From positions 1 through 64,000 of the forward strand of contig NZ_QWBW01000006.1 of the NCBI RefSeq assembly GCF_004117855.1: a stretch of 64,000 bases of DNA, read 5' to 3'. Origin of the DNA: Modicisalibacter coralii. GTDB taxonomy: Bacteria; Pseudomonadota; Gammaproteobacteria; Pseudomonadales; Halomonadaceae. The notes below the pieces were generated by a model. It had not been told where the DNA came from, made no database searches, and worked only from the letters and a program-made list of their open reading frames with translations. A program made the position numbers and the translations under genes. Shown one piece after another: positions 8,253 through 17,662 of the stretch. How positions within the stretch are numbered: position 1 is the first letter of the stretch; each line of letters opens with the position of its first letter.

Positions 8253-9014
8253 CTAACGCCGCGGCGGCTGAGCGTCGAACCGCTCGCCGGTATGCCCGCG
8301 GCTGTCCGGGCCCATCAGCCACAGATAGGTGGGCATGATCTGCTCGGCACTGCGCAGCGTCGCCGGGTCTTCGCCGGGAAAGGCGCTCTGGCGCATTCGG
8401 GTGCGCGTCGCACCGGGGTTGAGACTGTTGACGCGGATCGACGACAGGTTCTCGAGTTCGTCGGCCAGCACCTGGACGAAGCCCTCGGTGGCGAACTTGG
8501 AGACTGAGTAGCTACCCCAGAAGGCACGCCCCTTGCGACCGACACTGGAGGACGTGAAGATCACCGAGGCGTCGCGAGACGCCTTGAGCAATGGCAGCAG
8601 AGCCTGGGTCATCCATATCGGGCCATTCAGATTGACCTGCATGACCTGCTCCCAGAGTGCCGGCGGATACTGCTCGAAGGGCGTGATCCGTCCCAGCAGA
8701 CCGGCGTTGTGCAGGATGCCGTCCAGGCGGCCGAACGCCTTGTCGAGCGTTTCGGCCATCTCCTGATAGTCCTTGAGCGTTGCCCCCTCGAAGTTGAGCG
8801 GGAAGATCGCCGGCTGCGGGCCGCCGGCCGCTTCGATCTCGTCGTAGACGCTCTCCAGCTTGGCGGTGGTACGCCCCAGCAGGATCACCGTCGCACCATG
8901 GGCCGCATAGCTTTTTGCGGCGGCCCGACCGATCCCGTCGCCGGCTCCGGTCACCAGGATCACGCGATCGGCGAGCAGGTCGTCGCTCGCTCGATAGTCG
9001 ATCTTGCAGGTCAT
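8253..9014 (-). CDS. yciK: YciK-family SDR oxidoreductase
   Basis: A 253-residue short-chain dehydrogenase with the start MTCKIDYRASDDLLADRVIL typical of YciK. TGAGDGIG at 22-29 binds the cofactor, HNAG is the NNAG equivalent, and SYSVSK contains the catalytic Tyr and Lys. The C-terminus matches the family in giving a short tail with no membrane segment. The physiological substrate of YciK is not established. In Pseudomonas a yciK homologue follows ubiG and mupP in the same direction; here it faces them. GGGAGA precedes the start. Confidence 0.85.
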   Translation of the reverse strand: MTCKIDYRASDDLLADRVILVTGAGDGIGRAAAKSYAAHGATVILLGRTTAKLESVYDEIEAAGGPQPAIFPLNFEGATLKDYQEMAETLDKAFGRLDGILHNAGLLGRITPFEQYPPALWEQVMQVNLNGPIWMTQALLPLLKASRDASVIFTSSSVGRKGRAFWGSYSVSKFATEGFVQVLADELENLSSIRVNSLNPGATRTRMRQSAFPGEDPATLRSAEQIMPTYLWLMGPDSRGHTGERFDAQPPRR

Positions 9015-9033
9015 GACGCCGTCTCCCTGCCCC

Positions 9034-9801
9034 TCACAGGCCGGACTGGTTGAGGAAGTCCTTGGCCATGCTGGCGGCGTTGCTGTCGGGGTATTCCTGG
9101 GTCACTCGCTGGAGCAGTTGCTTGCTGGCATCGGGCTGGCCCTGGCGCGCCTTGAGCAGACCCAGCTTGTACAGGGCATCGGGCACCTTGCTGCTCTGCG
9201 AGTAATCCTCGATCACGGTATTGAACGACTGCGCCGCCTTGTCGAGTTCGGAACGCGCCGAATAGAGCTCCCCCAACCAATAATAGCCGTTGGGTCGCAA
9301 CGGCGACTGCGGGTAATCCTTGACGAACGCCTCGAAGGCACGGGTGGCGGCATCGAAATCCCGCGCCTGAACCTTCTCGAAGGCCGCCTGATAGGCCTGT
9401 CGGCCGTCCTGGCTGGCGGCCGCCACGCTGTCGGCGGCACCGTCGTCGACACGCTGACCGTCGGACGCGGCACCCGCGTCACTGCCTCCGGTACCACCAC
9501 CGCGGCCGAGCTGATCGACACGCTTCTCGAGATCCAGATAGCGTTCCTGGGAGAGCTGCTTCTGCTGTTCGAGCTGATAGCGCAGCTCCTCGAGCTGACC
9601 GCGCAGCTGCTTGATGGCCTCCTGATTCTCCTGGAGCTGGTTGAACAGTACCAGGTTGCCCCCGGGCTCCTCGCGAGCCTGGGTCTGCTGATAGAAGTTG
9701 CTCTGCTTGGCCGCGAGATCCTCGACCACGGGGGCGGCCCATACGGTCAGCGGGAGCACCAGGGCTCCCGCGCCGCACAGTCCTTTCAGACGGTGTTTCA
9801 T
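9034..9801 (-). CDS. cpoB: Cell division coordinator CpoB (YbgF)
   Basis: A periplasmic TolA-binding protein that coordinates peptidoglycan synthesis with outer-membrane constriction. The 255-residue precursor has a signal peptide (about 1-22, ending VWAA), a coiled-coil trimerisation segment rich in Gln/Glu/Leu (about 45-98), a Gly/Ala/Asp-rich linker, and C-terminal TPR repeats from about 133 (FEKVQARDFDAATRAFEAFV, YWLGELYSARSELDKAAQSF). It is the last gene of the tol-pal operon, 76 nt after pal, as in E. coli and Pseudomonas. Confidence 0.93.
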   Translation of the reverse strand: MKHRLKGLCGAGALVLPLTVWAAPVVEDLAAKQSNFYQQTQAREEPGGNLVLFNQLQENQEAIKQLRGQLEELRYQLEQQKQLSQERYLDLEKRVDQLGRGGGTGGSDAGAASDGQRVDDGAADSVAAASQDGRQAYQAAFEKVQARDFDAATRAFEAFVKDYPQSPLRPNGYYWLGELYSARSELDKAAQSFNTVIEDYSQSSKVPDALYKLGLLKARQGQPDASKQLLQRVTQEYPDSNAASMAKDFLNQSGL

Positions 9802-9877
9802 GCTCGACTCCGCCTATGACTGGAAGACATCGCCCGGACCGCCGATATCATCGCGGATCCGGGCGAGACAGCGTTGC

Positions 9878-10417
9878 TCAGTAATCGAGGATGACGCGAC
9901 GGTTCTTGGCGTAAGCCTGTTCGTTGTGTCCTTCCACCGCCGGACGCTCCTCACCGTAGCTCACGACATCGATCTGCGACGGCGACACGCCCTGCACGGT
10001 CAGGAAACGCTCCACCGATTGCGCCCGGCGCTCCCCGAGGCCGAGGTTGTACTCGCGGGTACCGCGCTCGTCGGTATGGCCCTGCAGGACGACGTTCGCG
10101 TTGGGGTGGCTGCGCAGATACTGGGCGTTCGAATTCAGCACCGACTCGAATTCGGGACGAATGGTGTCCTTGTCGTAATCGAAGTAGATGGTCCGCACGT
10201 CGGGGATGCCGGCCTGCTGCTGCTGCCCGCCTCCCATCTGGGTGCCGCTGACCTGGCCGCCGGAGACGCCCTGGCCACCGGCGCCCATGCCGCCTGCGGT
10301 GCCTCCGCCGGTGCCATTCATGCTCCCGTCCTGGGTGCCACCGCTGCTGGAACAGCCGGCCATCACGGCCAACGAGACAGCCACTGCCAGACCTTTGGCG
10401 TACGGTTTGAACTTCAT
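9878..10417 (-). CDS. pal: Peptidoglycan-associated lipoprotein Pal
   Basis: Outer-membrane lipoprotein that ties the outer membrane to peptidoglycan and works with TolB. The 179-residue precursor has a lipobox ending in Cys22 (AVMAGC), then a long Gly/Gln-rich linker with repeated GG and QQQQ (about 23-70), and an OmpA-like domain with FDYDKDTIRPEF, LQGHTDERGTREYN and KNRRVILDY. The start is the ATG at 10417, 6 nt after AAGGAG; a TTG two codons upstream is unlikely. The linker is longer and more glycine-rich than in E. coli Pal. Confidence 0.95.
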   Translation of the reverse strand: MKFKPYAKGLAVAVSLAVMAGCSSSGGTQDGSMNGTGGGTAGGMGAGGQGVSGGQVSGTQMGGGQQQQAGIPDVRTIYFDYDKDTIRPEFESVLNSNAQYLRSHPNANVVLQGHTDERGTREYNLGLGERRAQSVERFLTVQGVSPSQIDVVSYGEERPAVEGHNEQAYAKNRRVILDY

Positions 10418-10472
10418 TGTCAACTCCTTGCTCGGAATTCGAATGACACGAGATGTCGCTTGTCCCGCGACG

Positions 10473-11762
10473 TCAATTCATGAAGGGCGACCATGCCGGT
10501 TCGCGCACGTCGCCCTGGGCCGAGGGCAGACGGTAGGACGCATTGCCATCGGCCGACACCACACTCAGCACCCCGCGGTTACCCTGCTGGGTAGCGAAGA
10601 TTACCATGCTGCCGTTCGGCGCGACACTCGGTGACTCGTCCCACCGCGAGTCGCTGAGAATCGTCAGCCGGTTGGTGTCGAGATCCTGCCTGGCGACATG
10701 AAAGCCGTCGTTGCCGCGGTGAATCATGAACAGCGTCTTGCCGTCCGGGGAGAAGCGCCCACGGGAATTGTAGTTGCCGGTGAAGGTGAGGCGCTCGCTC
10801 TGCCCGCTGCCCAGATTGTAGCGGTAGAGTTGCGGGCCGCCGCTGCGATCCGAGGTGAACACCAGGCTCTGGCCGTCCGGCGCCCAGGACGGTTCGGTGT
10901 CGATCGAGTCGTTGTTGGTCAGGCGCTGCAGACCGCGTGACCCGATATCCATCACGTAGATTTCCGGCTGACCGTCCTTGGAGAGCGACATCGCCAGCCG
11001 CCGGCCATCGGGCGACCACGCCGGGGCGCCGTTGATGCCGGAGAACGAGGTCAGCTGCACACGCTGACCGGTCGCCAGATTCTGCACGTAGATCGCCGAG
11101 TTGCCCGACTCGAAGGACACATAGGCCAGCTTCTTGCCGTCGGGCGACCAGGCGGGCGACATGATGGGGTCGTCGGAACCGAGGATCTGCTGGCCGTTGT
11201 GGCCGTCGGCGTCGGCGACATGCAGCGCGAACTGGCGATCGTCGCCCGCGCCCTGTGCCGTGACGTAGGCGATGCGCGTCGAGAAGGCGCCACGCACGCC
11301 GGTGATCGCCTCGAACACCTTGTCGCTGACATAGTGAGCCCCGGCGCGTAACTGATTGGCCGAGACGGTGACCGCCTCGCCGAGCATGCGTTTCTCGCCG
11401 TAGACATCCATCAGCTCGAACTGGATGCGGTAGTCGTTGCCCTGCGGCGTGACCTGGCCGACGACCACGTAGTTGCTGTCGACGGCCCGCCAGTCACGAT
11501 AGTAGACCTGATCGCTGGTGTGGGGCGTGGCCACCAGGGCGCTGCGGGCGAGCGGATCGAACTGGCCGCTGCGGGCCAGATCGTTGCTGACGATATCGGC
11601 GATGTCCTCGGGCAGCGTGCCATCCTGTTCCGCGAAGGGCACCACGGCGATGGGAATCGCCTGATCGCTGCCCTTGGTGATCTGGATGGTCAGGTCGGCA
11701 CTGGCCAGACTGCTGAACAGCAGGATCAACCAGCCGCACAAATACGGGGTCAGTCGTTTCAT
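10473..11762 (-). CDS. tolB: Tol-Pal system protein TolB
   Basis: Periplasmic beta-propeller protein linking TolA and Pal. The 429-residue precursor has a signal peptide of about 22 residues (ending LASA), an N-terminal alpha/beta domain (about 25-165) and a six-blade propeller from about 200 with repeated SPDGK/APDGQ turns ([40 protein letters not shown]). Its ATG overlaps the tolA stop by one base (TGATG), giving translational coupling. A 55-nt gap separates it from pal. Confidence 0.95.
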   Translation of the reverse strand: MKRLTPYLCGWLILLFSSLASADLTIQITKGSDQAIPIAVVPFAEQDGTLPEDIADIVSNDLARSGQFDPLARSALVATPHTSDQVYYRDWRAVDSNYVVVGQVTPQGNDYRIQFELMDVYGEKRMLGEAVTVSANQLRAGAHYVSDKVFEAITGVRGAFSTRIAYVTAQGAGDDRQFALHVADADGHNGQQILGSDDPIMSPAWSPDGKKLAYVSFESGNSAIYVQNLATGQRVQLTSFSGINGAPAWSPDGRRLAMSLSKDGQPEIYVMDIGSRGLQRLTNNDSIDTEPSWAPDGQSLVFTSDRSGGPQLYRYNLGSGQSERLTFTGNYNSRGRFSPDGKTLFMIHRGNDGFHVARQDLDTNRLTILSDSRWDESPSVAPNGSMVIFATQQGNRGVLSVVSADGNASYRLPSAQGDVREPAWSPFMN

Positions 11763-12898
11763 CAGCGCACATCCTCAGGGTTGAAATCGAGATTGAAGTC
11801 ACGGAACTGGCGCTGTGCCGATGGCGGCAAGTCGCGCATTTCCCGAAACGGTGCCGCCCGCTCGACGGCCTGCAATACCGAGCGATCGAAAGTGGGATCG
11901 CCACTGCTCTTCTGGATCGTGGCATCCACCAGCTCGCCGGTGGGCAGCAGGGTGAGGTGCACCACGGCCCGAAGCTGATTGCTCGCCGATGCCGGAATGA
12001 TCCAGGCCTGTTCCACTGCACGCTTGACCAAATTCTTGAAGCCATTCGCCGCCTGGGCCGCCTGTCTGGCATTGGCGATCGCCTGCTCCTCGCCGGCAAT
12101 CGACTGATCGAGCGCCTGCTGGGCAGCCTGCTTGGCCGCTTGTGCCGCGCGTTCGGCCGCCTCTTCGGCCTTGCGCTTTTTCTCGGCTTCGGCCTGCTTG
12201 CGAGCCTCCTCGGCCTTGCGCTGTTTCTCGGCCTCGGCCTGCTTGCGAGCCTCCTCGGCCTTGCGCTGTTTCTCGGCCTCGGCCTGCTTGCGGGCCTCCT
12301 CGGCCTTGCGCTGTTTCTCGGCCTCGGCCTGCTTGCGGGCCTCTTCTGCCTTGCGCTGTTTCTCGGCCTCGGCCTGCTGCTTGCGAGCCTCTTCGGCCTT
12401 GCGCTGTTTCTCGGCTTCGGCTTGCCGGCGGGCCTCGGCTTCGGCCTTGCGCTGCTTCTCCGCCGCGGCCTGACGCTGGGCAGCCTGTTCGGCTTCCTCG
12501 GCACGACGCTGGGCGGCCTCTTCGGCCTGCTGACGCGCCTTCTCGATCGCCTCGAGTTGCTGCTGACGCGCCGCCTCGGCCTGTTGCTGCTTGGCGGCCT
12601 GTTCGCGCGCCTGCCGTTCGGCTTTCGCCTGGGCGTCTTCCTCGGCCTGTTTCGCCTTGGCGTCCTGCTCCGCCTGCTTCTGGGCCTCGGCGGCGCGCGC
12701 CTGGGCCTCCTGGGCACGCTGCGCCTGATCGGTCGCCGTCTCGGTACTCACCAGGGTCGCCTTGACGATCGACGCGGAGGACGGCTCGGGCTCGCTGGCC
12801 GGCCAGTGCAGGAGACTCAAGACGAGCACGCCCAGATGAAGGCCAATGGCGAGGACCACAGGTAGACCATAGCCTACCCGCCTTTCCTTTCTAGCCAT
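11762..12898 (-). CDS. tolA: Cell envelope integrity protein TolA
   Basis: Inner-membrane protein that spans the periplasm and uses the TolQR motor to act on TolB-Pal. The 378-residue protein has a short cytoplasmic start, one membrane segment (about 12-30), a very long Ala/Lys/Glu/Gln-rich helix (about 55-270) and a C-terminal TolA-III domain (about 275-378) with [11 protein letters not shown] and [20 protein letters not shown]. The helix contains six to seven near-identical 15-residue units ([15 protein letters not shown]) encoded by 45-bp DNA repeats, so its length may vary between strains. It lies 9 nt after tolR. Confidence 0.95.
   Translation of the reverse strand: MARKERRVGYGLPVVLAIGLHLGVLVLSLLHWPASEPEPSSASIVKATLVSTETATDQAQRAQEAQARAAEAQKQAEQDAKAKQAEEDAQAKAERQAREQAAKQQQAEAARQQQLEAIEKARQQAEEAAQRRAEEAEQAAQRQAAAEKQRKAEAEARRQAEAEKQRKAEEARKQQAEAEKQRKAEEARKQAEAEKQRKAEEARKQAEAEKQRKAEEARKQAEAEKQRKAEEARKQAEAEKKRKAEEAAERAAQAAKQAAQQALDQSIAGEEQAIANARQAAQAANGFKNLVKRAVEQAWIIPASASNQLRAVVHLTLLPTGELVDATIQKSSGDPTFDRSVLQAVERAAPFREMRDLPPSAQRQFRDFNLDFNPEDVR
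12151..12425. repeat. 45-bp tandem repeats inside tolA
   Basis: Copies begin at about 12151, 12196, 12241, 12286, 12331 and 12379. Spacing is exactly 45 bp except for the last, where one extra codon makes it 48. Adjacent copies differ by only one to three bases. The unit encodes 15 residues, [15 protein letters not shown] on the gene strand. The near-identity at DNA level points to recent slippage or unequal recombination. Confidence 0.9.
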
Positions 12899-12907
12899 CG
12901 TGTTTCC

Positions 12908-13351
<444 letters not shown>

Positions 13352-13363
13352 GACCGTCGCTCC

Positions 13364-14053
13364 TCAGGCTGCCTCGCGATCACCGCGCCCCTGGAGGTTG
13401 CGGTGCAGGATGGAATGAAACTCCTCGGCGAAGTCCTCGTACTGGCCCAGGATCCGGTTGGACTGAGCGGACAGGCGATTGTAGAAGATCACCGCGGGGA
13501 TCGCCGCGAACAGCCCCATGGCGGTGGCGATCAACGCCTCGGCGATCCAGGGCGCGACCGTGGACAGCGTCGCCTGCTGGGCCATCGACAGGCCCATGAA
13601 GGAGCCCATGATGCCCCACACGGTACCGAACAGGCCGATGTAGGGGCTCGACGATGCCACCGTGGCGAGGAAGATCAGGTGCTGGTTGAGGCGCTCCTCC
13701 TCGCGCGACCAGGCGACCCGCATCGCCCGCTGCACGCCGTCGAGAATCGCCTGGCTGCTGCGCGTCTTGGGCATCAGCCGGTTGAATTCGCGAAAGCCGG
13801 CACGAAAGATGTGTTCGGCGCCGACCACGTCCTGTTCGGGCGGCGTCTCGCGATAGAGCTCATTGAGGTCGACCCCCGACCAGAAGCGGTCCTCGAAGGC
13901 ACGATGGGCCTTCTTCGCCCGGCTGAGGACGAAGCTGCGCTGGAAGATCACCACCCAGGAGGCGATGGACCCCACGATCAGCAGCAACATCACCAACTGG
14001 ACGACCAGACTGGCGTTCATGATCAGGTTGGGAATGGACAGGGAATCGTTCAC
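13364..14053 (-). CDS. tolQ: Tol-Pal system protein TolQ
   Basis: ExbB/MotA-like proton-channel protein that powers TolA. The protein is 229 residues with three membrane segments (about 13-35, 130-155 and 165-190); FGTVWGIMGSFMGLS and APWIAEALIATAMGLFAAIP are the family signatures with the conserved Thr and Pro positions. The start codon is GTG, 6 nt after GAGGA. It follows ybgC by 18 nt. Confidence 0.95.
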   Translation of the reverse strand: MNDSLSIPNLIMNASLVVQLVMLLLIVGSIASWVVIFQRSFVLSRAKKAHRAFEDRFWSGVDLNELYRETPPEQDVVGAEHIFRAGFREFNRLMPKTRSSQAILDGVQRAMRVAWSREEERLNQHLIFLATVASSSPYIGLFGTVWGIMGSFMGLSMAQQATLSTVAPWIAEALIATAMGLFAAIPAVIFYNRLSAQSNRILGQYEDFAEEFHSILHRNLQGRGDREAA

Positions 14054-14071
14054 GTGCGTCCTCGTCAGTGG

Positions 14072-14473
14072 TTAAGCGTATCCATTCAAGACCGCGGCAA
14101 GTGCCGCCGGCCACCGTGTAGGGCGAAGTCGCGTCGCGTCGATACAGGCGATATCGACGTCCGCGTCGCACAAGGGTTCCCCGCCTGCCAGCACCTGCTG
14201 GCGAAAACGCAGCCGGCACGACGTGCGTTCGACGACCTCGGCCGTGACCCGGAGCCGGTCGTCGAGTCGGGCGGGCTTGGCGTAACGGCATTCGAGCCGG
14301 TGCACGACCAGCTGGATGCCGTCGTCGAGCAATCCGCGCTGGGTCAGGCCTCCGGCGCGCAACCACTCGCTGCGTGCCCGCTCCATGTATTTCAGATAGT
14401 TGACGTAATAGACGATGCCACCGGCGTCGGTGTCCTCGATGTAGACCGTCACCGGAATCGCGAATGCCGTCAT
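14072..14473 (-). CDS. ybgC: Tol-Pal-associated acyl-CoA thioesterase YbgC
   Basis: A hotdog-fold thioesterase of 133 residues. The signature [20 protein letters not shown] near the N-terminus includes the catalytic Asp. Family members hydrolyse short acyl-CoAs or act on acyl-ACP and are linked to phospholipid metabolism. The ATG overlaps the ruvB stop by 4 nt, placing it in a ruv-ybgC-tol transcript. In E. coli ybgC directly precedes tolQ, as here. Confidence 0.93.
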   Translation of the reverse strand: MTAFAIPVTVYIEDTDAGGIVYYVNYLKYMERARSEWLRAGGLTQRGLLDDGIQLVVHRLECRYAKPARLDDRLRVTAEVVERTSCRLRFRQQVLAGGEPLCDADVDIACIDATRLRPTRWPAALAAVLNGYA

Positions 14474-15507
14474 GGGCGTCCCTCGCCACTCGCTTCGGGG
14501 GCGCCTTCCAGGGCCTCCAGACCGAAATGCAGATAGGCCTGGCGGGTGACCATGCGCCCCCGCGCGGTGCGCAGCATGAAGCCCTGCTGAATCATATAGG
14601 GCTCGATGACGTCCTCGATGGTGTCGCGCTCCTCGCTGATCGCGGCGGCGAGGCTGTCGACCCCCACCGGCCCGCCGTCGAACTTCTCGATCATCGCCAG
14701 CAGCAGCCGGCGGTCCATGTGATCGAGCCCGTGGCTGTCGACGTGCAGCATGTTCAGGGCCCGGTCGGCGGTCTCCTCGGTCAGCCGCCCGTCGCCGCGG
14801 ATCTCGGCATAGTCGCGCACGCGGCGCAGCAGCCGGTTGGCGATGCGTGGCGTCCCCCGCGCGCGCCGCGCGACTTCGGCGGCTCCCGCCGGCTCCGCCT
14901 CGATGCCCAGCAGCCGCGCCGAGCGGGCGACGATCTCGGTGAGCTCGTCGATGGCGTAGAACTCCAGGCGCTGGACGATGCCGAAGCGATCGCGCAGCGG
15001 CGAGGTCAGAAGCCCCGCGCGAGTGGTCGCGCCCACCAGGGTGAAACGCGGCAGATCGAGCTTGATCGAGCGCGCCGCCGGCCCCTCGCCGATCATGATG
15101 TCGAGCTGGAAGTCCTCCATCGCCGGGTACAAGACCTCTTCCACGGCGGCCGGCAGACGATGGATCTCGTCGATGAACAGCACGTCGCCCGCCTGCAGGT
15201 TGGTGAGCATGGCGGCGAGATCCCCGGCGCGTTCCAGCACCGGCCCGGAGGTCGACTTGATGTCGACCTCCATTTCGGAGGCGATGATGTTGGCGAGCGT
15301 GGTCTTGCCCAGTCCCGGCGGGCCGAATACCAGGGTGTGATCGAGACTGTCGCCGCGGCGGCGCGCGGCGGCGATGAAGATGTCCAGTTGTTCGCGGACC
15401 CGGGGCTGGCCGATGTAGTCGGTCAGCCGCCGGGGACGAATCGCGTGGTCGTGATGAGGCTCGCCCTCCTGGGGCGCGGCGGCTATCAGGCGATCGCTGT
15501 CGATCAT
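14470..15507 (-). CDS. ruvB: Holliday junction branch migration helicase RuvB
   Basis: AAA+ motor that drives branch migration with RuvA. The 345-residue protein has Walker [13 protein letters not shown] (about 61-72), Walker [10 protein letters not shown], sensor segment [19 protein letters not shown] and the C-terminal winged helix that ends [11 protein letters not shown]. The N-terminus carries [18 protein letters not shown]. It starts 6 nt after ruvA stops and overlaps ybgC by 4 nt. Confidence 0.97.
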   Translation of the reverse strand: MIDSDRLIAAAPQEGEPHHDHAIRPRRLTDYIGQPRVREQLDIFIAAARRRGDSLDHTLVFGPPGLGKTTLANIIASEMEVDIKSTSGPVLERAGDLAAMLTNLQAGDVLFIDEIHRLPAAVEEVLYPAMEDFQLDIMIGEGPAARSIKLDLPRFTLVGATTRAGLLTSPLRDRFGIVQRLEFYAIDELTEIVARSARLLGIEAEPAGAAEVARRARGTPRIANRLLRRVRDYAEIRGDGRLTEETADRALNMLHVDSHGLDHMDRRLLLAMIEKFDGGPVGVDSLAAAISEERDTIEDVIEPYMIQQGFMLRTARGRMVTRQAYLHFGLEALEGAPEASGEGRP

Positions 15508-15513
15508 CGCGGA

Positions 15514-16122
15514 TTATCCTGCAAACTTGCGGGCCAGGGCGGCCTTGATCAGCGCTTCCGTCGACAGACCCTCATCGAGTCCCGAGAGCATGCGGCCGGC
15601 CTCGGTCGGCTTGTAGCCCAGCGCCACCAGCGCCGCCTCGGCGTCGGCCTGCGGGTCGCTCGCCGGCGACGTGGAAGGCGTCGCTCCGTCGACGTCGAGA
15701 CCGCCCTGCCCGCCGGACCAGTGCGGAAAGCGGTCGTGCATCTCGACGATCAACCGCTCGGCGGTCTTCCTGCCGACCCCGGGGAGCCGGGTGAGCGCCT
15801 TGACGTCGCTGTCCATGACACAACGAATGAACTGGTCCTGCTCCATGCCGGAAAGAATCGCCAGGGCCAGCTTGGGCCCCACCCCGTTGACCTTGACCAG
15901 CGCCCGGAACAGCGCCCGCTCGGGTTCGCGGAAGAACCCGTAGAGCAGGTGCGCATCATCGCGAATGCTCAGATGGGTATAGAGCTGAACGGTGTCACCG
16001 ATGCCCGGCAGGGCCAGCAAGGTGTTCATCGAGGCCTCGAGTTCGTAGCCGACGCCGCCCACGTCGACGACCAGCCAGGGGGGCTGCTTTTCCAGCAGGG
16101 TGCCTCGCAGGCGTCCAATCAT
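15514..16122 (-). CDS. ruvA: Holliday junction branch migration protein RuvA
   Basis: Tetrameric protein that binds four-way junctions and loads RuvB. The 202-residue protein begins MIGRLRGTLLEKQPPWLVVD and holds the helix-hairpin-helix segments VNGVGPKLALAIL and LPGVGRKTAERLIVEM. The C-terminal domain III (ALVALGYKPTEAGRML) follows a Ser/Pro/Gly linker. The open frame runs 54 codons further upstream, but homology and an AAGGAAGG site support the ATG at 16122. Confidence 0.96.
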   Translation of the reverse strand: MIGRLRGTLLEKQPPWLVVDVGGVGYELEASMNTLLALPGIGDTVQLYTHLSIRDDAHLLYGFFREPERALFRALVKVNGVGPKLALAILSGMEQDQFIRCVMDSDVKALTRLPGVGRKTAERLIVEMHDRFPHWSGGQGGLDVDGATPSTSPASDPQADAEAALVALGYKPTEAGRMLSGLDEGLSTEALIKAALARKFAG

Positions 16123-16189
16123 GCGATACCTTCCTTGAGATGACTGGGTGATCACTATACTGGTCACCCGGACGACTGGCCAGCGCGGC

Positions 16190-16729
16190 TCACTCGGGTC
16201 GAAAGTCGCGCCACGCCTGGCGTCCGCTGCGACGCCGGGTGCTGCGTCCGGCCCGTGGCAGCAGGCCGGCGCGGGCATTGGCATGGGTCAGGGCGATGGC
16301 CAACGCGTCGGCGGCATCCGCCTGGGGCGTGGCGTCGAGCGCGAGCAGCGCCGTCACCATGTGCTGGACCTGAGCCTTGTCGGCCGCTCCGGTGCCGGTC
16401 ACCGCCTGCTTGATCTGGCGGGCCGCGTATTCATGCACCGCCAGGCCGTGATTGGCGGCACAGACGATCGCCGTGCCCCTGGCCTGGCCCAGCTTGAGCG
16501 CGGAGTCGGGATTGCGCGCCATAAAGACCTGCTCGATGGCGAATTCCGCCGGGCGATAGCGGGCAATCAACTCGGCCACGCCGGCATAGACCTGGGCCAG
16601 CTTCTGAGCCAGGTCGTCGGCCTTGATGCGGATGCAGCCGCTGGCGACGTAGGCGGGCCGCGTCGCGCCGAGATCCAGCACCCCGTAGCCGGTGATTCGC
16701 GAGCCAGGGTCGATGCCCAGCACGATCAT
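16190..16729 (-). CDS. ruvC: Crossover junction endodeoxyribonuclease RuvC
   Basis: Resolves Holliday junctions by symmetric cleavage. The 179-residue protein begins [20 protein letters not shown], containing the first catalytic Asp. The second acidic residue lies in FAIEQVFM and the last in [19 protein letters not shown]. An in-frame GTG four codons upstream (16741) is an alternative start; neither has a good Shine-Dalgarno. The lysine/arginine-rich tail ends [13 protein letters not shown]. It is 67 nt ahead of ruvA. Confidence 0.95.
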   Translation of the reverse strand: MIVLGIDPGSRITGYGVLDLGATRPAYVASGCIRIKADDLAQKLAQVYAGVAELIARYRPAEFAIEQVFMARNPDSALKLGQARGTAIVCAANHGLAVHEYAARQIKQAVTGTGAADKAQVQHMVTALLALDATPQADAADALAIALTHANARAGLLPRAGRSTRRRSGRQAWRDFRPE

Positions 16730-16774
16730 GCCGGGCGCCACCGATGCCGGCTCACGCGGGCGCCGGCCGCTGGA

Positions 16775-17524
16775 TCAGTGGAGCTCGGCGAGCACATCGT
16801 CGGCGAAGTCGGCGTTGGAATAGACATTCTGTACGTCATCCAGATCCTCGAGGCGGTCGAAGAGCCCGACGACCTTCCTGGCCACCTCGACGTCCTCGAT
16901 CGGTGAATAGGTCTCGGGAAACATCCCCACTTCGCTGTGCTCGGGCTCGAGCCCCCGGGCGACGAGCGCATCCTTGACCTCGCCGAAGGCCTTGGGCGTG
17001 GTGATCACCTCGATCGCGCCATCGTCGTGAGTCACGACGTCCTCGGCGCCGCCCTCCAGGGCCGCTTCCATGATCGTCTCCTCGTCGCTGTCGGCGGCAA
17101 AGTTCAGCCGCCCCTGCTTGTTGAAGAGAAACGCCACCGAGCCGGAGGTGCCCAGGTTGCCGCCGTGCTTGCTGAAGGCGTGCCGCACGTCGGACACCGT
17201 GCGGTTGCGATTGTCGGTCAGGCATTCGACCAGCACCGCGACACCGTCCGGCCCGTAACCCTCGTAGACGGCCTCTTCCATGGCGTCGCCGTCGGCATTG
17301 CCGGCGCCCCGATCGATCGCCCGCTGGATGGTGTCCTTGGTCATGTTGTTGGCGAGCGCCTTGTCGACCGCCGCGCGCAGTCGCGGATTGTCGTCGGGCT
17401 CGCCGCCACCCTGGCGTGCCGCCACGCTGAGTTCACGAATCAGCTTGGTGAATACCTTGCCCTTCTTGGCATCCTGCGCCGCCTTGCGGTGCTTGATGTT
17501 CGCCCATTTACTATGGCCAGCCAT
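16775..17524 (-). CDS. yebC: YebC/PmpR-family protein
   Basis: A 249-residue TACO1/YebC-family protein starting [20 protein letters not shown], the invariant family start. [10 protein letters not shown] and [18 protein letters not shown] are further signatures. Members have been described as transcription regulators (PmpR) and, more recently, as factors that relieve ribosome stalling; which applies here cannot be told from sequence. It lies between aspS and ruvC in the conserved order. Confidence 0.95.
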   Translation of the reverse strand: MAGHSKWANIKHRKAAQDAKKGKVFTKLIRELSVAARQGGGEPDDNPRLRAAVDKALANNMTKDTIQRAIDRGAGNADGDAMEEAVYEGYGPDGVAVLVECLTDNRNRTVSDVRHAFSKHGGNLGTSGSVAFLFNKQGRLNFAADSDEETIMEAALEGGAEDVVTHDDGAIEVITTPKAFGEVKDALVARGLEPEHSEVGMFPETYSPIEDVEVARKVVGLFDRLEDLDDVQNVYSNADFADDVLAELH

Positions 17525-17662
17525 CTCATGGTCTCCTTAATCGGAAAGACCGGCGCCGCTGTGATCAGCTCGCCGGTCGCCGTGACGGGAATCGATGAGT
17601 CGTCGGCCCGCATCGGGTACCGAACCCGGGCCACCGTGTCGCGGCGGTCCGGGCCAGGCGCA

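Noticed and set aside
12151-12425. Regular repeats that could suggest a CRISPR array
   Set aside because: The units are contiguous without unique spacers, are in frame and encode the TolA helix.
16123-16284. Longer RuvA starting 54 codons upstream
   Set aside because: Homology begins at MIGRLRG and AAGGAAGG precedes that ATG; the extension resembles no RuvA N-terminus.
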